Assembly (NCBI GenBank): GCA_900708905.1
Contig: CAADRB010000008.1
Coordinates: 1,972,390 to 2,036,389 of the forward strand
Length of the DNA stretch: 64,000 nt
Direction of reading: 5' to 3'
From: Hymenolepis diminuta
Lineage: Eukaryota > Platyhelminthes > Cestoda > Cyclophyllidea > Hymenolepididae
How positions within the stretch are numbered: the first letter of the stretch is position 1; every line of letters begins with the position of its first letter. Shown here in pieces: positions 14,291-27,784 of the stretch. Position numbers and translations under genes: made by a program. Below the pieces are notes generated by a model. It was not told the origin of the DNA. It worked only from the letters and a program-made list of their open reading frames with translations, and made no database searches.

Positions 14291-16925
14291 GCTCGTTGAC
14301 TACTGCGCCATCTACACAAATCTCTTATGATGATACCTCACATACGCCAGCCAAGAACTGTCTGAAATCTTTGACCCAGCCAAGAACCTTCATGTCTGAG
14401 AAATAAAGTTCCCTATTTTGGAGACGCATGTGCAGACATTTGGTTAGAAATACCCAACTCCAGGACATGGAATCTCCGAAGACTGGCCCAAACAAGAATG
14501 ACAGTTTAGTGGTTTAAATACGTCTGTGGGCTCATAATTAGCTGAATTTCTGTTGATCTTACTTGCATGTCCACTGAATACAACATTCAGTTAATCTGAA
14601 ATGTAAAATCTGAAAAAGTTATTAAAAATATTAATTGCTCTTAATCAATTTTACTCGCTTCCTCAAACGTTCTGCGAACCTTCAGATTAGTAACTTTCTC
14701 AGTCAATTCAGAGGTTCAGTTCCGTCGAATGAAATCAAAGATCTTCCTAGTGACTACCAATTGACAACCATCTTGTCCTATTCAAAAGATTAAGAGTTGG
14801 GAAAATTAGCACAAGAATGAGGGAGGATGTGAAGAGGATGGGGAGAGAAAATGAAGTTTTATTCCAACCCCTAGATCTCCATTAGTGGGTTTTGAACTGT
14901 TCTTTATAAAATATATGCGTATGCCACTATCACACTATTGGCATATGAAATCTCGCTTATCTTACTATCTTTGCATAGTTAAAATTTACTAAAACTTGGG
15001 GGACTTTCTCACGTAATTTTTCACTTTCTGACCACACTATCACGTAATCGTATGTTCTGTCAATATTTCTTAACAAGATTAATAATCTAATTATAATAAT
15101 CAACTCGGATAAATTCTAATTTATTTGACGGTCTAAAATGGTTGGTCATGCTAATCGTATTTACAAGGGTGTTTTGCTTTGGAATTAAGAGGTATATTCT
15201 GTAAAATGCTCCTTGAATTGAAAGAAATGATTAAATAATTTCAAAAATAGTTTATTAATTTTATAATCAGATCATCTTATAATTGAATGTGAATTGTATG
15301 ACCTTCAAATATTGAGGTTTGAGATGTAGAAATTCAGAATCATACTTCACCATGATCACCATCACATAGAGTGATGACAACTTATTTAGAGGCCATAAGA
15401 CTGAAACATTGTTCCTTCATTTATTAATAGCGATACTGAGTGCCAAATGATCGACATGTCATCGATAATTCTAAAAACGATTGACAGAGGAATCAATATA
15501 GATTTGAGATTAGCAATCAGCTTTATTTGCCTAAAAATACCGAACTTTTCTAACAGCATAATAAATTAATCTGCTAAGTTATTCCAATTAGGCCATTTCG
15601 TCTATCTTTTTTCAAGTGTCAATGGTTTCTTCACAAGCCTGGAGATGCAGGTGCACTGTTTTTTGGTATTAATGTACGTCAGGAGTCAATCATTTTATGC
15701 CGCCAGAGAACAGCATTTGATCAGGGACGTTTTGAATAATATGCTGGGTGGTCCCCTGTTCCACATTCGAACTGTTGTTACCAAGTAAATAGCTTAGCAC
15801 CATTTTCTCTGTCACATTGAATTCAGATGTTGCACCGGCCTTGTTTATTCCTTATAAATAGCCTTCGAAAACACTTTTAATTAAGAATTCGTACGTCTTT
15901 TTATTTGACTTGAAATTAATTAATAAACAGAAAGATATATAAAGTTCTTAACCCGTTTAAACGTTCCAGAACGTACTAAGAATGTTATTACACTGACAAT
16001 TTCGAGAAAACTTATGCCATATTCCACTTTATAAAATAACATCATTTATAATTGACTTATCTCAGTTATAGAAGGTTAAATTCATATTATTATTTGAAAC
16101 TTATGTAGGCAAAGTTTTTTCAAGATATCACCATTGAACTGTTTGGCCTCCAGTAAAATATATTAGAGAATGGAGCTAATAAGTAAAGTTGTTTATTTGC
16201 GAAAAGTTCGAAAATACACCAATCTAATTGATATGTACTTTATTATATGATAAATAACTGTGGGATATTATATTATCCCATATTGAATAAACCAGTATAG
16301 AAGCAAGAAATTAAGAACTTTGATTATTAATCAGTTCTCTGAAAGGACAATCATAAATCAGAAAATAACAACAGCTGAGGTCAATACGAATTCGATTTTA
16401 ATTAATAAGCAATTTAGGTCAATATCAATATTTGCCATACAAATAAGACACTCTCAGGCATATCGTAGAGCTACCAATATCGTACAAATTATTGTTAAAT
16501 TGCCACTTTCGCTGTCTGAGTATCTTAGCCTGCGTCAACTAAAGTTATGAAGATGTTGAGGGCTCCATCATACAACTTTTTTATTTGTGCAATTCAATAT
16601 GATTGTCTTCTATGTAATAAAAGGATACTGAACGGTTTTGTAAAATGCTCAATAATCAAAACGCTTTTGTAAAAGTCTACCAATCAAGGCGATTTTTATC
16701 TAGAAATTCAAAATTAAGCTTCAATTGAAAGTTGCCCACTTAAATACTTCAAACCTTGAAGATTAAATGGAAGAGGTAGAAATACTTAAACTTAAAACAT
16801 CGAGATTTTTAAAATGAACCCTCTCTTCCCTTCAGTAAATGTGATTTCGAAACTAGTTCTGTAACTAATATTAATGAATCTTAAAATTATACTAGAGGAC
16901 TTTGCTAGATGCTTCCTTTACATGT
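14291..16925. other. gene-free stretch with a strong hairpin
   Basis: No gene is supported. The one clear structure is a perfect inverted repeat at 16,261-16,280: arms TGGGATA and TATCCCA around a 6-nt loop. It lies in very A+T-rich DNA and has no associated coding signal. Confidence 0.5.
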
Positions 16926-17147
16926 CTGCAGTTAGTTGGACTTCTAAGGGGATTATCAAGATTCCATCAAAGGCTTATTTGTGTATTATCCGCTACATAA
17001 CTGGTGACATCTCTGACGTGATCCTCCTCCCTATTAATGTGATTTTTTTTCTCTGCGCCACACTTTGATGATTCTTCTCCTTCCCCGTTAACTTTCACCG
17101 CACCAAATTCATTCCTTTTGCTCTCTCCCCAGCCTCAGAATATCCTA
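16926..17147 (+). repeat. 222-bp dispersed repeat, copy at 16.9 kb
   Basis: Aligns almost end to end with 58,061-58,283. Shared segments in the same order include CATCAAAGGC (AATCAAAGGC in the other copy), CTGCGCCACAC, TTCTCCTT, AACTTTCACC, CCTTTTG, and CTCTC followed by CAGCCTCAGAATAT. Translated in one frame, both copies give matching peptides around IRYI, then ...LSPASEY here and ...LSSASEY there, but this copy has two in-frame stops. It is therefore best read as a decayed transposable-element fragment that may once have been coding. The element class is not identifiable by eye. Confidence 0.7.
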
Positions 17148-17160
17148 TGAAACACAACCT

Positions 17161-17230
17161 GGTTAGTTAGACCTCTAAGAGGATTACAAAGGTTCAGTCA
17201 AGAGTTTATTTTTGTACTATCTGCTACAAG
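17161..17230 (+). repeat. partial adjacent copy of the 16.9-kb repeat head
   Basis: The block GGTTAGTTAGACCTCTAAGA, with GATTACAAAGGTTCAGTCAA shortly after and TGTACTATCTGCTACA at the end, repeats the start of the preceding unit (GCAGTTAGTTGGACTTCTAA, then TGTATTATCCGCTACA). The first 70 bp of the repeat are therefore present twice, head to tail. Confidence 0.6.
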
Positions 17231-17825
17231 GTCAAATTAACTTAATGCCTAGTTTAATCTTTTATGAATTAATAGAAACCAAACAAGAATTATACTTATA
17301 AAAATACTTTATTTATTTCCTATTCCCAGTCCTCCGTTAGGTAACACATCACAGATCACCTACTGAATTGAACGAAATTTTGCTTTTCTTAGCATCACCT
17401 GATCTTCATTTTTTTCTGACCAACCACCTTAATCGAATGTCATTATTAGTTCAATCTAGCTAGACCTAACGTTTGTAACCATGTCACTAAGAATTTTGGT
17501 TTGATAACCATTCATTTGTAAATGTTAATTGAAAGCAATATTTACACCGTCTGGTTTACTCTGTCCGATTTTTTTCAAAATCGACAATTCAGATGTCAAT
17601 TTTGACTTGTAGTCAATACTTGTAATGAACTAGAGAGTATTCGGTTTGACTTACGTCAGCAATAACTTTCGAATTAATTAAAATAATGATTTATGTTTTA
17701 ATTTGAAGGACAGATAAAAAGTTCGGTCGATTAATGAATTTACGAAAGAATGGATTATTTGACAGCGTTATCGGTGCATGAAATAATAGATGGAATCAAG
17801 AATGAATGACTTGTGGAAGGAAATG

Positions 17826-17878
17826 CTGGTAGGTGGATAGATGGATGAATGAATGCATGGATGGGTGGATGAATGAAT
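17826..17878 (+). repeat. degenerate GGATGAAT-type microsatellite
   Basis: An imperfect run of GGTGGATA, GATGGATGAATGAATG, CATGGATGG and GTGGATGAATGAATA units. It is simple-sequence DNA with a 4-bp GATG/GAAT periodicity. Confidence 0.8.
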
Positions 17879-20800
17879 ATAATAAAGTTATAAATGCGAT
17901 AATTATATTTATTCAGGCATTTTTCATCACCCAGCCCGATAAGATATGTACCATCACGAAGCGCACCTCATGAGAATCTCGTATTCTGGAGGTGTAATTT
18001 GGGCCAGATTATTCCACTTATTGGATGTGAATATGTATCAATGAAGCATTTAGAGTAAATGAAATCAGCAAACCGATTTGCAGCTAAGAGGAAAACTAGA
18101 ATAAATTTACCCCTATTCACTTGGTAAATACAGTGATTATAACCCATTCCAACGTTTTCATAATCTTTTTTTTATTATGATTCCGCCAAATATCCAGAAA
18201 TCTAGTAGGCGGTACAAACGCCGAAAACAGTTCTACTGTGATAAGGGGACAACTGTTACTTGGTACAAATTTTTATATTAGTTCTCTGACTATCTAATTA
18301 ATTGAAATCATTTGCCTGGACCAAGATTACGTTCTCTTGATTAGTCATGGAACAACGAAAAATACGTAAAGGAGACATTTTTAATTTTCTCTCTACGGCA
18401 GTTTTTACTGAAGTTCGACTGTTTGGCTAGTTATCTGAAAGCAAGACGGTTTTACAATTTTTCCTCATAACGAAATAACGTTGCAGACTCTAAGTCCACA
18501 TGTTGACACGCATGCTTCCCATGTCTTTAAGCTATCAACCAAACATAACTACCATGGGTCACTCATCAAATGAATAACAGACTCTAGTCTGTTAGATCAG
18601 TTCTTTGTATATTATAATGGGATCGTGTGCTCTCAGTGCATAAGTTGAAATCTGCTATCAAAATCGTTTAACCAGTGTCAGCATTCAATAAACGTCTGAA
18701 TAATCCTTAGTTCTTTAGGAGGACTCAATGTGTTTAAAAAAGTCCCATTTTGTACTAAATTTCTGATGACTTTTCCTTTTCCAAGAAATATCGATTTTTT
18801 CCATATTACTCACGATAAAATAATAAACTGTAAACTTGTCGCGAAAAAGAAGATAAATGCGGAGAGCAGTAAAGTGATCTAATACGCTTTGATGAGGGAG
18901 GTGGGGTAGAAGTCAGGACATCAATAGATCCCTGCAAAATTCAGTTTTCTGGACCGGGTTTGCTTCTTGGAAATAATTCAAAACTTCTCATTCTAATGCT
19001 CCAATGTTCAAATTTCATTATTTGTTCGCTGCTTTCTGAGAAATTTCAGTTTTCTGGTATTCACTGGACTCTAATAATCACACTTCTAAGAATCATACCT
19101 CCTTTTCATTTAAGTGTACTATTTTTAAGGTACCTGCTAATTAAAATTAGGAAAAATTGATGAATTGTAATTTTGAAAATCATGGTTATTTTGCTATTAT
19201 TTCACTATTTACCTAAACAGTCCGCTTATGAAAATAGTTTTAGAATTCTTTACCATTTCCAGACCATTATTAATGTAGACTTATCCCGAAGAAAGGGGAG
19301 AAATGGGAAGGAGAAAGAGAGACAAATAATATATTCCCATCACACAGATGAAAATGAACTTTTTATTCCCTACTGATATCATTGGCCAGGAATGGAAATT
19401 AATTTTCCATTTAAACCAATGTGAGAAAGACTTTTTATAGCGACCTTGCCCTCTTTTGAATAATAAACTTTGACAATATCATTTTTTTTCATTATTTAAC
19501 TGAAAAGTGGACTCAATTTCAATTTACTTTTCTTCATTAAAAGCCCTATTATTAAAAGCCCTTCTATACAAAGAGTGCGACTGAACTTTGTTGAACTAAA
19601 CGAAATTACAGATGATTTAAGTTGTATTATTAACACCCAATTGCCTATGTGTCTAGCCTGTGAAATGAAACTTCGAGTTTTCAAACATTCAGAAATCTGA
19701 CATTTTAAATTCAAAAATTATAGTCAGTTAATATTAATTACATTTGACAAATCAAAAACATGAAACATTTTTGGATGAAGAAAATTCTAAGATTATCTAA
19801 GTTTGGCCTCAGAAGTTAATTACTCTGAAGTAATGCGTAACTTTCCGGAGAAAGAAGTAGATCGTATCTGTCTCAATAGCCAAACCACCTCCTCTGATAA
19901 TGAAATTGCAACTGGTTGATAGAGTGCTACTCTCGCGGTTCATCTATTATATTGATGCATTTTGGAAGGTTACGAGTATTTTGAATGTTATATTTAATAC
20001 TTAAAATTCTGCTAAAAAGCGCTCCAACTCAAAACAAGCAAGGGTTAAGCTCATCACACTCACGCTCATCACATCAAGTGTCCTTGAGCATTGGGAAAAA
20101 AAGGGATTGAAGATATAGCCGTTAAAATCCATTTCTGCGAAGTCGGAGCTTACGAGTTAGATGTCCATTTGTGTATACCCAGAGAGCAAAATAATTAACC
20201 GTATTAGCTATCTCAACGTAAGTAGGAGAATTAAAGTATATCACAAGAGCGGGAGGAGAGGGTCTTAATAATACAATCCTTCTACCTAAGATGAGTGCTG
20301 GAAAAAGCCTTTCCAAAGTGATTTTCGGAGTTAACCAAATGTGTGTGAAGTCAGATTAAAGCTGTTGAGAATTTTAAAGTTATGGGGATCGATATAAAAA
20401 ATACAGTGTTGTGTCCAATATAAATACCTTATCAATGCTCAGTAGAATAAATTTCATAATTTAAAGAATTTATTCTTTAAAGACATTCTCTCAATCCACG
20501 AAATCTACATTACTTTAAAATTGATAAAAAAATTAGATATAATTACTGCGATTATTCTCGTCATTGTTAAGCTTTACTTCTGCTGCCATTTCGCCAATTT
20601 GAGTTGTTGTTTGAATTACCATTGTGCTTTGATGCCTTTATATCGATGAGAAGAGCAATTATGTTGTCATAGAGTCGTGAGCGAATTTTAGAAGAAATAC
20701 CTGAAATTGAAATGCCCATTGATGACAAGAGTAATATATATGTCAGCTGAACAGATTAATAGTGGTTATCAGGCAAAGTGCTTAGTCCCTGAGTACTAAT

Positions 20801-23800
20801 CAGGAGTCACATGATTAATCAGAATTTTTAGTCAACTTGCAATGTTTTATCACTTTTCTTTACGACTAATAGTGCACTTGCTGTAGGCAACTAGATCATT
20901 GTTTAAACGTACTGATCTGCCACAAGCTGCCTAAATCCGATTTACCCCTTTATGTGGAAAGTATTTTTAACCCTCATAATAATAAAGGCAGAGTTCGAAT
21001 TTCCCACCAGAGGAACTCCATAGTGCTACAGGGGAAAAACACTCTAGATAACACTTTCTTAAAATGGTTTAAGATTTGAATATGCTGACGATGTAGCTGT
21101 CTGGAGTAGTTGTAATTATTTTTGGTGGGAAATATATGATTCAAATCCAGTAACAATAACTGGTGTAAATTTTTATTAAATAAAGACAAATGTGTAACTT
21201 ATTTCTTTTCCTTTTGTCAGGTACTTAAGTATATGAAGAGGCTAAGCAGTATATCAAACACGTAAAGGAAAAAATCTGAAGTTTCTGATCGTGCTGTCAT
21301 GTTTCCATAATTTTGATAAATTAGATAGAATAAGAGCTAATTCCATAGATAAATGACGGATTGATTTTATAATGTTTAACCTTATAAATAATATCGTAAA
21401 TATTTTGATCAAACAATCATTTTTAATACGTGAATAAAAACACTTTTTAAACTATTAGGCAAAAGCAATTATAACTACACCAACTTGCTGTACATGCTCT
21501 AGTGAGCTCTGTTAACCTAAAGGAACTGCTTGTCGTAAAAACCAAATTGACGATACAACTACTCGTCAAATACTGTTTCAACTGTTGGATGCATGCTTTC
21601 TTTTGGCCATTCCGAGTTTAAGGCTGGTCTGTAATTTAAAGCGAAATGCTCCTCTAACTATGGCATTTAGAATTGGAAGAGAAAAACTGAATGCGCACAA
21701 GGTGTTCATCAGGTTTCGAGGTTTCAATGTACTAGAACCTGGGAGCTATATATACTTTTGTCCAAATCGTTTCATTGATACGATCGGTAATAGTAGGCTT
21801 ATACTATTTTATTATTTAAGACAGGGGAATATTTTGTTCTATCTTCTTATATATAAATTCTGCTAATTATTTATGAGATGTCGTTGATTTAACGATAAAT
21901 GCAAATCTTCATGCATTTCGTCAACGAGAAATGTGAGATTGTTATCAAGGATTTTAGTCCTTTGGGAATATTTTTTGTGCTTCGGTGGGGTTGGGATTAA
22001 CTTGCGTAAATATCGTGATTGATGTCCATCAGTTCTTATCCAGCGATGGGAATAGTCAACCGTACTGATTGGTGTTTATCAGTAAGAATTTTTCATCAGA
22101 TTGGCTTCAAAATAACTTTCTTCTCTCCGAGATATTTGTGGTGAATCACTTTTCTCAACGGATTTGGAAGGTAAGATCCATTAACTGAAGGATCTATTGG
22201 TGATCTTCTTCGGCTATTCAATCTTCAAACATCCCATCACTGTCTGCTTTTCAATCTCTCTTTTATATAGGACTCATTTGCTGACCCCACTTCAAATCAC
22301 CTGTTTGTGGTAAATGAACTCCCAATCTAACAGACATATTCGGTTATTCTTCCGACTTCTAACCTTGTGTAAAATGAGGTTGGTAGTTCCCGACCCTAGA
22401 GTAGAATTTTAACTATCCTAGGCTTTATGGTTGGTAGCACGGAGCTTTATTCGTATGCTGTAAAAATATCAAACAAACTTTTACTTAGAAGCTGAATCAA
22501 TTTTATCATATTTCCGTATCAATGCTGGTGGTTTAAATAAATCTAGATTAATAGTGACATGTATGATATGAAAACTTTCACTGATCATGCACTTTTAAGA
22601 TTTGGCCAGTCATGGTGGAATCCTTAATAGTGCATCGACGTGATAATCTATCGCATACACGTCAGATGACAGTTTTAAAATCTATCCGTGCCCATCCACC
22701 CCATATTGTTTTATAGTGTATAAGTTAGAGAGGGGTCACAAGAAATGTATCCAGTTCCCGAGATATTTGTCTTAAAGTGCTCTTTTTTATAGTGTGGGCT
22801 TGGGTGGACATACTTTCACAAAATCACCATACGCGTATTACCAACTTTGTCTCAACAAAGACGACAACCGTCACGAGTGGCCAATTACATCATCATCGTA
22901 GGTCACGTGGAAGATTTGGCATCAGCTGCCTTTTTCGCTCGTGTAAATTCTTCCCCCATTCCACTTTTCTTTACACTTGAAATAGCGTGTTGCAATTGTT
23001 CAATGGGACATTTAAGGACTTAAATCAGTTCCAAACTTCATCTGCTAAAGCCAATCATTGATCGGTTATTAAAATCAGTGATTAAGAGCGGAGGAAAATT
23101 GAGGCAGTTTGCCAAAATTAGAAGGATTCATCTTCTACCTGGACTGCTTAATTCGCTTTTAATTTGCACGATTAGATCTCCAGAAAGACTACTCCAAGAA
23201 AAACGGGCTTTTCTTCAACTATTTGCGATTTTGTTTGAAATTAATTTAAATATATCAATTTACTTAGCCAATTAGATTAGACAACGATGTAGAGCCTACA
23301 ACAAAAATATCGGATCTTAGTAAAAATTGGCCCTCATCACATATATAGTAATAACCACTTCGGTTTTAGCGACCCCTCCAGATTCGAATTGAAATCAGAA
23401 AATTGGGGATTCGACCTCTTCGCTTTTTAATTACATAGAACGAGGCTATAATGAAGTGCTGAGAACTGGAATGCCAGTTATTTAAAATAGAACCAATCAC
23501 AACGGTGATATCCTCAATCCAGTTGGTGCTGATAGTCAGTAATTTGAATTCTGGTCTTGAGCAATGTCTACGTCCGTCTTGCACTCATTAGCTATATAGT
23601 AAGCAAATTGCATACTCACAGTTCTAATAACATTTACCGGAGAGGCAGGAAGGTGAAAGCTGGAGGTTTCATTCTTGGAAGCAGTTTTCACTTGCACTTT
23701 TTGTAATTCTGTTTCACAAACCGGTTGTAAATGCGTATTTATGAGAAGAAAGCCTACATCTTAAAATACCAAATATCGAGTGATGGCGCCATACTACTAT

Positions 23801-24956
23801 CATAACGTTAAAACATAACATTTTCGTTACAAAAGGGATAATTGTATAATTTTTACTCTAAATATATGAATTCATCAAAATAGATGGGTTGATTAAGGGA
23901 TTAATCCAGCAGGCTTTAGAGTTTTCAATAGAGTTTGATAAAGTTATGCTATTAGTATTGGTTAAAAGTGTTTGGATTCAATTTCACTCTTTTTCTTCCC
24001 AGAGTTGAGATTTCCTTTCAATTCTATTAGAATACAGTTGCAAAATTTAGATATTGGATTAGAGGTCTAAAATGTAAATCTGATAATCCAATAAATTAGT
24101 TAAAATAGCTATTTAAAACCTTTTCAAAGCCGTATTTAGAAATGGCACAGAAGCTATTAGTGTTTCCCATAACATAATCAAACTGAAAAATAATTTAGTT
24201 TTTACCTGTGAACAACTTTTGCAAAAGAAAGCAAGAGAATAAGTTGACAAATTGATCACCACAAATTCAAAGATGATCTACCAAATGGTAGACTTTTTTT
24301 ACCAGTGGATGGATGCTGCAATACTATGTGAAAAAATAGTGGCTGAAGATTACGTAAGGGTGTGCAAAGCCTCATCAAACTTTTCAATGAGAAAGCAGAT
24401 GACTTGATGATTCTGCTCTCACATGCCCATTTAAAACTGAACTATCTTTCCTATCTTTAGATGTTTCTGCATGATCAAAAGTCAAAGAACTTTGCCTTGT
24501 CATGGAAAATAGATAATTTATTAGTTTCTAATCGTGAGAGGACAAAGGGAGTATATTCATTACTCCAAAAGCAAATGAAGAACTTGAAATTAAATACTAT
24601 AATTAATTACAACCTCTCGGATTCAATAATATAATTGGCTAATTACTTCTGAAATAGTATCAATCAATCTTTTTTTCGTTTACTACTGTAATTATAAAAA
24701 TCTCTGTGAACCCAGGCTCCATGCATTGATAAAAGGATTTATGGCAAATTACTAAGCCGTCCTGACGTCCGCCCAATTAGATTATAATGTTAATGCCTTG
24801 TTTGCCAAGCATCGGTTGCGTGGGTGCGCTTATCAATTAATAACGGTAGAGGTAGATAAACTTACTTTTTTATAGATCCTTTAGCACTAGACGCCCATTT
24901 TTAGCTGTCCTCTTCTAATAAATTCCAAACCTGCTTAGGAAAGCGTTTTTCGACAA
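17879..24956. other. gene-free A+T-rich stretch
   Basis: No gene is supported. The longest open frame (93 codons, 21,585-21,866, +) has no recognisable domain, and its length is not unusual by chance in this much DNA. A nested inverted repeat lies at 19,381-19,420: inner arms AATGGAAA and TTTCCATT (loop 5), flanked by outer arms ATTGG and CCAAT. Confidence 0.5.
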
Positions 24957-25100
24957 TAATCCTGAATCGGAGGATAACATCATAGAACTAGAATTCTGCC
25001 ACCCTCTTTATCAGCCAAAATCAACCAGCTTGGTTGGCCATCCCACCTACTCAGTGTGAACCGATAGGCATCGAAGCCATGACCTCTGATTTCGCAGACG
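24957..25100 (+). repeat. dispersed, possibly tRNA-derived repeat (25.0 kb)
   Basis: Homologous by eye to 14,159-14,290. Inside it, TGGTTGGCCATCCCA (25,031-25,045) resembles an internal polymerase III A box, and AGGCATCGAAGCC (25,066-25,077) resembles a B box. ACCTACTC...TGTGAA is shared with the tRNA-like element at 31,435-31,508. The SINE reading is an inference; the homology to 14.2 kb is the better supported part. Confidence 0.4.
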
Positions 25101-27784
25101 GTACGTTAATCGTTGAGAATTCTTTTCAATCAAATTTCACACAAACGTTAGCTTGTTTTTCCCTTTCGGTAACAGCTTTTTGGGAGAGAGCTTGTGATGC
25201 ATTGAAAGGAGCCTTTACAAAATCATGCTTTATATAAATTAAAATGTAAATGACTTTTCTCTTATGGCTGAAACATCCGACGAAGTTGTTTGTTGTTCGT
25301 TATAATAGTGAAAGGAAAATGTTGTGCACACGTGCTAACTCATAAATCAGCCAACTCCCCTAATGTACCTAAATTAGCCATTTTCATCACAACTAGGGTT
25401 CCACACGCTCAGTACTGACGCTTTAATCCATCTACCCTTATTCCTCTTCGTACTCCTTCCTTCCACCCTAAATCCACTACCTTTGCCCAATACACCGATT
25501 TAAATAAAGTCTTAGTCTTCTGATTTCTGGGAGGCTGTTGTATTCTGTCTGCCTTTTAGAGCTCTAAACCTAACTCGACTGGACCTCTAAAGCAGCTCTG
25601 GTCTAGGATCAGGACTGCTTTAAAATGTTATTAGTTGTAAGCAAATATTCACAGAAAGTAGTTCTTCAACGTTACTAGCGAAATTACTGTGAAAAAAACA
25701 ACGATCAATAACCACTTCAGATACCTTATTTCCAGATGTTTTAAGTTTTTTGAGAGGCAAGAGTGATTAAAACGCTACGTGCCTGAATGTCATCCTCAAT
25801 CCTGACATTGAGCGCAAAGCTGGTCTATTTTCGCAGGATTATTGTGGTAATAGCCAAGACTTACTGCCTTATTAACTTTTCGGCAGAAGCGGAAAATGAT
25901 AGCTCAAGCTCTTTAGTCTGAGGTGAGTGGAGAATAATTAAAAATACTAAAACCTGTGGATCAAAATTATCTATGTTATGCATGCGCATGTCCGAACAGC
26001 ATAATATTTACTATCTTTATAAATAAATGGTCAATTATATTCTGTTACTTATTGCAAGCTAGCCATTAATGTGCTGTCATTTCAAAAGTCATGAGATCGA
26101 TGCACTTCTGATGATAAGACAAGAGCTTCTTACTTGACTTTAAAGATATCATTTTCCCTACGCAAGATAATCCATAGAAGTGCCTCCTTCTCTCTGTTCG
26201 GCAGAGAATTACTATAAGTAATACCTCATTCTATGAAAGCTTGGGAAGGGGAAAGGGAAAAAGCAGCCACTAAGTCAGAAATCTCGTTCACTTCACTCGC
26301 GTTCCATTCAGTGATTAATCACCAACTTTTATGCTGCAATTTACATTATTAAGACCTGGGTTAACCTGGTATCTAACGAGGAATGCCAGTAATAACTTCA
26401 TAAATAACAAAATACCACTCTCATAATTATCCTATGCACAGCTGATCGTTTTCGTTAGATAGAGGAATACCAAGTAACCAAGCTGTTTCTAGGGTGATGG
26501 GAAGGTCTCTCAAAACAGCCATATAAATTCGCGCAGTTCAAAATGTACTCTTTCTGTTGCATTCAAACGAATTTAAACTGGTTTTTGAAATATGTGATTA
26601 CGCAAATACTTGCGGATTTAAGCTCAAAACTGAGGTATATGGACTTTAAGTTTAGGCTTATGAAAAACTCCTTTGGAGACACGACGACTTAAGTATTACT
26701 GACGTCTCCTCTCGTCATGCATGTCTCGTTTGTCTGCCTAAGCATTCTTAATAAGCACTATATAAAGATCTTGGTATTTGCACCTAATTCACACTATGTT
26801 ACAAGAAACAGCTGAAAAAAGCTAGTCAAACAGGGTTTTTAAGTATTAAGTCGTACTATTTCAGATCAACTTCAACTTTTCTCCTCCTAACTTAATGTGA
26901 AAGCTCCACATTTTGCAAATTCGCCGAGAACTGTAGCTCGTAATTGGGATCTACAATAATCTGGTTAAACAGGTAACGAGGTTTCATTGGCATAATGCAA
27001 TTTTGAATAGGTCGAGCAATGTGCGTTTGAAGAACAAGTTTGTTTATAATATTATCGTTTTTAAATTTCCCTCGTTTAATTACCTTATTCCTAAACTTCT
27101 CCTTTAACACGCAGTCCGGAGCATTCAAATTTTGTGAAAATATAAACAAATGATTCAGAAAAATATTTCAAACATTAATACAAAGCATGGAGTTGTTCTA
27201 ATTTATTCTTCTGATCTTTATTCTTTTTTGCCTCCATTAAATTAAATTCGATTCTCAATTACATTAATACAATTTTATAATTCTGTGCGTTTGGGAGAAT
27301 TGGGATGGTAAAAAAGAAGTATTAATATATTTTGTAGGATATGAGTCATTTCCACTTCTTTTGTTCTTCGAAATATTTTTCCCCTCACTTGTGTGATCCA
27401 GCATTTCGTTGCTTTTCTCACCTGATGAATGGACAACCGAATCATTATTGTTCAGAATTCGCTATAATTGCTTTATGATCTCTGCTTCAATAATTCATTA
27501 ATTGGAAACACATTTTATTTATACCATGTCCCATCCGGATCGTTAAGCTCTACACCCATGATCATGTTTTTCTTGGATCAAAACCTGCTACATGGATATG
27601 CATTTTCTCAAACATCGAAATTTTCCTTCGCTGAACGCTTGACATCTCAATTTTCGAAAAGCCTAGTACAGACTCTATGCTTATATTTGAAATTGATGTA
27701 GCGGTCGGCCAATCACTGATCACAGGTTCGATTTCAGTGGAAAAAAGCGGACAAATGACAGAATACAATTTTCTCAGTGGTTGA
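25101..27784. other. gene-free stretch
   Basis: No gene is supported. At about 27,700-27,745 a GGTCGGCCAATCACTGATCA segment, followed by CAGGTTCGATTTC, looks like an A-box/B-box pair and loosely resembles the repeats at 25.0 and 31.4 kb. It is too diverged to call on its own. Confidence 0.4.

Noticed and set aside
21585..21866. 93-codon plus-strand frame
   Set aside because: No domain or coding-like composition is seen, and such a length is expected by chance in this amount of sequence.
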